From positions 1 through 27,733 of the forward strand of contig MU400884.1 of NCBI GenBank assembly GCA_022578965.1: a stretch of 27,733 nt of DNA. Reading direction: 5' to 3'. Within the stretch, counting starts at the first letter, position 1. Each line of letters starts with the position of its first letter. Shown here in pieces: positions 19,418-27,733 of the stretch. The position numbers were made by a program, and so were the translations under genes. Under the pieces are notes generated by a model. That model saw only the letters and a program-made list of their open reading frames with translations, was not told where the DNA came from and ran no database searches. The stretch is from Xylaria sp. FL1777 (Eukaryota; Ascomycota; Sordariomycetes; Xylariales; Xylariaceae).

Positions 19418-22038
19418 TATAAAGCTTTTTTAGGTTTTATAATTAAAATAAATATAATTTAAATCCTTTAATAAAAAACAATTAAAAAGCAAATTTAATG
19501 CTAGCAGCTATAATAATTTTAGCTTTAATAATATATATTAAAGTTATTATAGTTAAAAAGCTTATAGTTAAACTTTAGGCTTAGCTAGCTGGTTTGCTTT
19601 ACTGCATACATTAGTTTAGCTAAGCTTTTTTTTTTAAAAAGCTTTATGCTTTTTACTAAGTGTAATAAAAAACTAAAACTTTTATTATAAAAAAATTAAA
19701 GTGTTTAAAGCAAACGTTTGCTTAAATATATTAGCATAAAATAATAAAATAAAACGTAAAGTTTTATTTTGTTAGTTTTTAAAACTGCTATAATAATTAA
19801 TAAAAATAGTTAAAAGCATTAATATTTAATTATTAAAAGTAAAATTCTTAGATTTATTAAAAACTAACTACTATAAAAGCATTTGCTAAAAATGTTTTTA
19901 TTAATTAAAAACAAAAGTTAAAAGATTAAAAACAATTAAATACTATTATAGTTTTAATTATAAACTATATTAATTAAAAATTAAACAATGTTTTTTTTTG
20001 ACTTGTTTAGCACTTTACGAAAAATTAAAGTTTTTAGGTTTTAAAGAAAGTATAGTTGCAAAGCTAAAACTTAAAAAAATTAACAAAAAAGTATTACTAA
20101 AAATAAACAAAACTGCAAAGCTTTGCTTTAAAAAGTATAGCTTGTTATAAGTTCAGTGAAATGCTATAAAATATATTAGTTATATAATAATCTAGCGCTA
20201 TTTTATAGTAAAAAATAAAGTAGTAAAAGATTTTTGTTAGCTATATCCTTAAATTGCAAAAAAGCTTTATAAAAAGCACTTATTATTAAACATGCTTTAA
20301 AAAAGAATATATAGTAAAGTATAATAGCTTTAGTATAATAAAAAAATAAGTGCTTAAAATAATTTATAGCTAAGCTTTTACAGAGTATTTATAAAAAGCA
20401 AGTTTAAAAACTTAACAGAAATAAGTATTGCTGCTTCTTTTAATAAAAGTAAAATAAAAAAGGTTTTAAGTGCTTAAAAGAAAGTTTATTAACGTTATAA
20501 AAATAATGTCTTGTTTTTTATTAATATAATAAAAAGCTTGCAGCTTAATTTAATTTAACATAAAGAAACTTATTAAGTTTAAACATAATAAAAATTAATA
20601 GATTAAAAGCTCTTTTTTAATTTTATAAGTAGTAATGCATAGCTGTTCTTAATTAATAAAGTAATTTGTTTGCTTAATTGCAATAATAAATAAAACATTT
20701 ATTTGCTAAATAGCTTATATTGCTTTAGTAATACGCTAGCTTTTTAAAAGAACTATTTGCTTAAGCAAATAAAAATTAAATATAATAATAAATTAATAAT
20801 ATATTATATATTATAAGCTTATAACAGTAAGATATTTTGCTAGTTTAGCACCTTTATTTTTTTAAAGAAAGCCCTTTATAGTTAAAAAAAAAAGCAAGAA
20901 AACTTGCTTAGTGCAAATAATACTACTTAGTACAAAGAACGCTTTTTATGTTTTTAAAATAATTTAAAAGTGTATAACTAACTTTATAGCAAGCTTAAGT
21001 TATGCTAAGCTATTATAACGCGCAAAAAAAAATAAGCTATATTTTATATAGCTTAAAGTATATATTAATCCTTTAAAAAATTAAGTCTTTATAAATAAGC
21101 TTAATAAGTTAAAATATAAAAAAGCTATTACTATAGCTATAGCTAATTAAAAAAAAAATTGCTATAATGCCTTTAAATGTTTTAAGCTATATACGTATTA
21201 CATTAATAAAAATAGCAAGTATTTCTTTAGTAAAAATACTTAAGTAATTTTGTTAAACTTTATTATGCTAAAAATAAAGCATTGCAATTATTGCTTTTTA
21301 ATAAAAAATTCCTAGTAAACATAAGTTATTAACTTGCATTAATTACATTTTTGCTTTTTATACATACTGCTTGTTATTACTACTAATTAAATAGCTTAGT
21401 AAAGCTTTTAAACTAGCTTAAAAAAGGTAATAATAATACTTTTAAGCTAAAAAGTTATTTAAACTTAATTATTTAAAAGAAATAAAAGTTGTAATAAAGT
21501 TTTTATTAATAAACTAACAAAAAAATCATTAAAAAGTTAACTTTAACTTTTTACCTTTTGTAAAAATACCTTTTATATTGCTTTAGTAAACCTGCAAAAG
21601 TTTGCTAAAGGTTTATAAACTTCTGTTTTATAAAAAAAGTTACTTTAAAAATTATATAAAAAAATAAAATTAAAACTTTTAATAATAAATTTTTTAATTT
21701 TAGCATTAATAAAAAACATAGCAAAATGCAATAAGTAATATAAATTATAAAACTTAGTAAATTATTAAATTTTTAAACGTATATTATGCTTATTAGTATT
21801 TTAGTAAGCATGCTTGTTTAAACGTTATTTTAACCTTTTATGCCTTTATTGCATAGTATTAAAAGATTATTTTACTTTAGTAAAATAACCTTTAAAAGTA
21901 AATAGTAAAGTTATTTTATTTTCTAAATATAGTAGTTAAATTTTTTTAATTTTATTAATAAAATAAGCTAACGTTTAGCTAAAAAACCCATAATTATATA
22001 TTAGTTAACTTTAGATTAAATAAAAATATTTGCTAAAC
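19418..22038. other. 2.6 kb RIP-like degraded sequence, no readable gene
   Basis: I see no open frame, RNA gene or tandem array. It ends at the sharp left boundary of long repeat copy 2. The sequence left of that boundary is unrelated to that left of copy 1. Confidence 0.4.
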
Positions 22039-25000
22039 TTAAGCATATTAATAAGCAAAAAAAAAAAAACTAACAAGAATTGCTTTAATAATAGCAAATA
22101 AAGCAATAATAGCTTAAATTTAAAATCTAGCTTATTAAAGTCTAAGTTATAATTTATAAAAAATACTTTAAGCAAAGTACTTTTTAAGTTCTTTAAAACA
22201 AAACGCTACAAAAAGTAAAAGCCCTATATAATTAAATACTAATACTTATATAAAGCTTTTTTAATAAGTTAAATAGTTTAAAAATGCTGCTTTAAATAAA
22301 AAGTAAATTTTTTTTAAAGCTAAATATAAGCTAAAAACTAATAACGCATAAGTAAAATAATTAAAAAATAAAAAACACTTTAAAAAAAAGGTTAAATAGC
22401 ACGTAAAATTATTAAAAAAAAAGCGTTTGCAACTAAACCTTTTCTTAGTAAATTAGCTAATATTTTTACTAGTATACTTTGCTAAATAAAAGCTAGCATT
22501 AGTTTTTATAAAGAAATAAAAGCAAAAAAAACGTAGCTTTTTTAAAAATATTATAGCTTTTTATATAATACCTTTATAAAAACTAAAAACTACGCCTTTA
22601 AGCAAAAATGCTAGCATAATAATTATTAATAACCCGTTTTAAAACATAAACTAAAAAGTTAAACAGTAGTACAAATGTTTAAGTATTAAACCTTTATATA
22701 TAATAAAAGTAAATAAAAATAAAAGCTCTTTTATAAAGTATATTATTAACTAATTTTAAAATTTATAAATAAATTTAAATAAAAGCATTACTATTTAAAC
22801 CTAAAAAATAATAAACTATACATAAATAAAGTAAAGCTAAAAAAAACTTTAATAAAAGCTTATAGTAGTTTTAACGTGTAAATTAATTGTTAAATCTACG
22901 CATAAAAGCAAAAAACTTATTAAACCATTTAATAGTTAATTATTACTAAAGTTTCCTTTAAAATAACAATATTAAATATTTAGTTTTATAAAGTAAAGCA
23001 AATAATTAAAAACGTAAAAGCGCTTTTTAGCTTTTATTTATTTTTAAACTTTAAATATATAAAAAGCTCTTGTTGCTTAATTAAACGTAAGCATTTAAAT
23101 ATATTAATACTAATAAGCTATTTTTAGTAAGCAAAACTAGCAATACAAAATAAACTAAACGTAAAATTAAAGTATTAAAATAAACGCTTATTAAATATTA
23201 TAAAAGGTATTAATATATTTAAACAATAAAACAGTAGCTATAAAAGTTAAAATTTGCTAAAAACTATATAATAACTTACTTATTAAATATGCTAGCTTTA
23301 AAAATAAATAGCGCTTAAGCGTTTTATTTATATTTTGCTTTTAAAGTAAAAAAAAAGCCTTAAAAAGTAAGTAGCTATAAAGGTTTAATAATAAAGCCTA
23401 AAGCATAAGCCTAAATTAAATAGCTTTTAATGCAGATTTTAGTAATAAGTTTCATTTTTTTAGTGTAAACATTTTAAATTTTTAAGAAATAATGTACTAA
23501 TTTTTTTTTCTTTTATAAGTAGTAGCAAATATTTTAATAAAAACTTAAAAAACTAAAATAAAAAAAAGTTTTATATAAACAGTAGTTAAACGTAAGTTAA
23601 TTAATTTTAAGCTATAAAAAAGTTTTGTTTTAAAGTAAACATTTGTTGCTTTATATAGCAAAAAAAAAGCTAGTTAATATTTTAACGCTTAAATTTAAGT
23701 TTTATGCAGTAATATAACTAAACATAAAAATAACAGCAAAAGCTTTAAGCAAAGTTTTTTTTTTTTTTTAATAGTTTATTACCTTAAAATTAGTTTGTTT
23801 AAAGCTAAGGTTTTATAGCTAAAAAAGCTTAATACTTTTGTTAAGTTTTGTATGCCTTTAATGTTTTTTAAAAATTTATAAAAAGAAATAATTCTTAAGC
23901 TAAATTATATTTATAACTGTAATAAATCTTTAAAATAAACAGCCTTTAGTTAATAAAAGAATATAAATAAAGAAAGTTAACAAAATAAATTTATAACTTT
24001 AAAAAAAAAATTAGCTTTAAAAGTTAAACATGTTAAGCTTTAAATAAAACAAGCTTAAAAGCAAATAAGCTACTAGTTAAGCAATTAATAAGCAGCTATT
24101 AATACTTAAGTTTTAATACTTTTAATAAGCTTTAGCTATTTAGTATATAATAAACAACTAACTTAAAACTAATATAAATAAAAGAAATTTAACTATTTAA
24201 TTAAAATATAGCATTATAATAGTTAAAAAATAATATTAACGCAATGTAATTTTTGCTTAGTGCTTTAAATATTAAAATAAAGTAATTTAACTAAACATAA
24301 GTAAACAGCAAAAATAACTATAACTTAAAAAAAAAAAAACCATTTAGTGTATATTATGCAAAAAAAAAGTTTATATAACACTAAAAATTAAAAAGGTTAT
24401 AAAAAGGTTATTATAAAATATACCTTAGTAGCATTTTATGCTACAATACTATTAAATTATAAAAAGTTTTTAAAGCTTTAAATATTGCGGCTTATTAAAA
24501 AATAAAGTATAGCATTAAGTATAATAGCTTAAAAATAATAAAAACTTTAAAAATAATAATAATAAATAATCTATAGCTAAGTTTATATAACAAAAAATAT
24601 AGTTTAACAATTAAATAATAAAAAGTTAAATATATTATAGCAAATTTTGTTATAATAGCATTTAGCTTAAAATATAATCTACTTTAAATGTAAAAACGTA
24701 TTAATATTATATAGCTTTTAAAATAGCTAAATGTTTTATTATTTAATTAATAATATATATAAATAAATTAACAAAATTTTTATTGTTTTTATTTATTATT
24801 TAATAAAACTATAGCTAAAAAAATAAGCTTAGCAAAATTAACAAAGAAAAAAAACCCTAAGTTTAACTTAGCAAAGTTAAAAATAATATAATGCTATTAT
24901 TAATCTACGTTTTTTTATAAAAGTAAAAAAAGGTAAACAAAACAACTTAAAATAAAAAACTTTACAAAAAACTAAAATAGTTTTTTTATAGTAATCCTAT

Positions 25001-27733
25001 AGCAAGCTAGTAATATAATTATTATAATATACGCTAAAGTGTTAGTTTTCTTTAAGTAAAAAAAGCTTAAAGTACGTACTAAGTTTAAGCAAAAACTTAT
25101 ATTATAATAAGTTAAAAAAGCTATAATAAAATATTATGCTTACAAAATAAAAAAATTAATTAAGCTTAACTTTAGTTTAATATTATAAAAAGATATAAAA
25201 GGTATAAAATAAGTAAAAGCTTTAGCGCTAATAAAATACTATTACTTTTATTGTTTTTTTACTTATTTAATAAAGCAAGGCTAAATATTATGTTTAACTT
25301 TTAGTATTAAAGTTTTTTGCAAGCTAACTTAAGTTAAAGATATTATTAAGTAAAAAGTTTAGCTAAAGTAGCACATTTATTAAACTATAACGCAAATAAG
25401 TAATAGTTTTTATTTTTGTTTTTTATTTAAGGTTAAAGTATAAGTACTAACATAATTTAAATAAGTGTTTTAAAAAAAGCTTATAAAAAACAAAAATCTT
25501 TAGTAAAACAAAAAAGTAAAAGTTTTTTTAATTTTGATTTTTAGTATAAATATAAACTATAAAAGTATAGCTTATTAATTCTTTAGTTCTTTGAAATTTA
25601 AAGCTAAAAATGCTAAAAAAGTTACTATAAAAATAAAACAAAAATAAAATCTTAAGCTTATATATAATAACATAAGTTTAGTTTAATATATTTTATATAT
25701 GCTAGGAATATATAGCTAAAATAACAGTTATTAAGTTAATAAAAAACTTAGCTAAACAAAACATTTAAATGCAAAAAAATCCCTTTATATAGTTTATAAA
25801 TAAGTTAATAGTACTAAGCTTAAAAAGTAATACTTTTTAATAAAGTAGTTTATTAGCTATAAGTAATAATCTATTAGTAATAAAGTAATTTATAGCTTAA
25901 TTAAGCTTATTATTTAAAAAAACAAGCTTAATAATATAACATTTGCTAAAGTGTTAATTAAAAAGCTATTTATAGTAGCTTTATAGCTTAAGGTATAAGC
26001 TACTTTTACTTATAAAAGTGCTAGCAATTAAAGGTTAAATATAAACCTTAAGTTATTAAAGTAAATAATTAATAATATAACTATTTATAAATATATAAAA
26101 ACTAGCTTATAATAGCTAAGCATTTATAGCAATATTACTTTTTAATTTTTTAATGTTAGCTTTTTTTATTATATTAAAGCAAAATTTAATAAGCATTAAA
26201 TTGTTTATTTACTAAAGTATAAGTTTTTTATTAGTAAAAATAATTAAGCTAAAAAGAAATATTTATTTATTTTAGCTAGTTAATATAGCAATAAAAGTTA
26301 TAAATATTATATAGCTATATAATTTAGTTTAAAAAAAGCTATAGTAATAATATAAAAGCTTTGCTATGTTAATTTTAAATAAAGTTATATATTTAAAAAA
26401 ACTTAATATATAGCTTATATAAAGCATAATAAAATATAAGCAGCTTTAAAATAAAAAGCTAAGCTATTTATAAAACGTATTAAACTTTTAAAAAATTAAA
26501 GCTAAGTAAAAAAAAGCTTATAACTTAAATTTACTTAAAAACATTAAAGCTATATAAAAAAATACTATAGCAAGCTTAATACTTTTAAAAAAAAAAAATA
26601 ATTAAGCTTTTAAATATAACTTTCTTTATAAAAAATTAAATAAAAAACATAAGCTAAGTTTAAACTATTATAAAATAAGTTAGTTTTACTTTATTAATAA
26701 CTTTATTGCAATAATAATTTAGCTTAGTATAAAAAAAACTGCTAATTTAAATAATTAGTTTTTATAGCTGTTTAATTAAGTAATATTATAATGTTATTAT
26801 TTATTAAATAATAACTAAATGCCTTTAAGTTAAAATTTATATTAAAACATAATAATACTTTTTATATGTTATAAATGTATTAAAATAAGCTTTATGCTTT
26901 ATATTTTAGCAAGTAAATTATTTATATAGCTAAAAGTAATTATATAATAGTTTATATATTATAATTTTTACGCATATAAAATAAAATCTTTTGCAAATAA
27001 TTTAGCTATATAAAAGGGTTTTATAAGCAGTAAAATAGCTTTATTATTATAATCTGCTAAAGGTAAGCCTTTTTTTGCTTTGATTTTTTCATATTTTTTT
27101 TTAGAATAAAGAACATAAAAAAAGATCTTTTTTTTTTTTTTTTTTTTAGCCTTTAACCTTTGTGTTTTTTTTTTTTAGGTTAAGTTTTAAGTATGTTGCA
27201 TTATTATTGCTTACGTTATAGCTTGTATTACGTAGTATACTAAAGTAAAAATTAAAGCACAAAAGAAAATATTTTTATTTTTTTTATTTTTTTTATTTTT
27301 TTTAAAAACCAAAGTATTTTAAAAGGTAACCTTAAAGCAATTTAAGAGCTTAAAAGGCCTTAAAAGTATATATAAAATAAGTATAGTTAAAAAGCTAAAA
27401 TTTTGCTAAGTAGCTTTAGCTCTTTTAACGCGCAGCAAATAAAAAAAGTGTTAAAACACATAAAAAAAAAAGGCGTAAGTAAAGAATAAAGTGTATAAAG
27501 TAAGGTGTGTATAAAGTAAGTCCTCTTAGGTAAAGTAAGTACAAAGTAAGGTTTATATAAGGTAAGTTCTCCTAAGTAAAGTAAGTACAGGGTAAAGTTT
27601 GTATAAGGTAGGTCCTTTGAGGTAAAGTGTATATAGGATATTTTTTATTAATAAACTATAAAAAAATTACTATATATACTAATTTTATTTTTATTAAAGC
27701 ATTAAATATATAATGTTTATTTTGTTTATATGT
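22039..27733. repeat. Long direct repeat, copy 2 (truncated by the window end)
   Basis: It is colinear with 10853 onward at offset 11186, in the same orientation. It differs by transitions in both directions: where one copy has TATATA the other often keeps CGCATA, CGTG or TACGCA. Neither copy is intact, so both were mutated independently. After the G-rich array the offset falls to 11069, because copy 2 has a shorter array (about 117 bases less). Homology still runs at the last base, so the right end is not seen. The interior carries no readable gene. Confidence 0.9.
27481..27640 (+). repeat. G-rich 46-bp minisatellite at the right end of long repeat copy 2
   Basis: Anchors at 27530, 27576 and 27622 are 46 bases apart. 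This is the same three-block unit as in copy 1 (GGTAAAG, then GTAAGG or GTAAAG, then GGTA(A/G)G), with about two full units against more than three. Several G positions of copy 1 are A here (CAAAGTAAGG against TAGGGTAAGG), so mutation affects the array too. The flank TATTTTTTATTAATAAAC is shared. Confidence 0.9.

Noticed and set aside
1..27733. Mitochondrial or apicomplexan genome fragment, suggested by the A+T content
   Set aside because: Those genomes would show long conserved coding frames, rRNA or tRNA genes. None is visible, and the transition-only divergence of the long repeats fits RIP better.

Overview
The window is very A+T-rich, by eye well above 80 percent, and holds no credible intact gene. 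Stop codons are dense in all six frames and the longest open frame is about 100 codons. The best explanation is repeat-induced point mutation (RIP) in a filamentous ascomycete (Pezizomycotina). The strongest evidence is a pair of direct repeats of about 5.7-5.8 kb, at 10853-16669 and 22039-27733. They align at a constant offset of 11186 bases for about 5 kb, and every mismatch I checked is a C/T or G/A transition. RIP is known only from fungi; the exact species cannot be told from this sequence.

Layout. Positions 1-116 are pure A/T. Positions 333-660, 3834-4133 and 5763-6098 hold decayed Lys/Ala/Gln-rich reading frames on the minus strand. The first two, and perhaps the third, look like C-terminal tails of Fot1/pogo-type DDE transposases. 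A weaker fourth tail lies on the plus strand at 19253-19417. The heavily mutated sequence between them is probably the rest of these or other transposons. Three palindromes with the same outer arm (AAAAAC[T]AAATATT type) lie at 3169-3213, 5015-5058 and 9292-9374 and may be foldback elements or transposon termini. A less decayed plus-strand pocket at 9376-10852 carries coding-like, repeat-containing sequence that stops abruptly at the left end of repeat copy 1.

Repeat copy 1 ends in a G-rich 46-bp minisatellite (16299-16570). An almost pure A/T island follows (16670-17240), then a 7-bp array that changes gradually from TAAATAA-like to G-containing units (17241-17400), then longer G-rich units (17401-17725). 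Copy 2 ends in a shorter version of the same minisatellite and runs off the window.

Nothing here works as a pathway. The window is a silenced, transposon-derived A+T-rich compartment, with structured repeats that would fit a subtelomeric, centromeric or other heterochromatic setting. That placement is inference.
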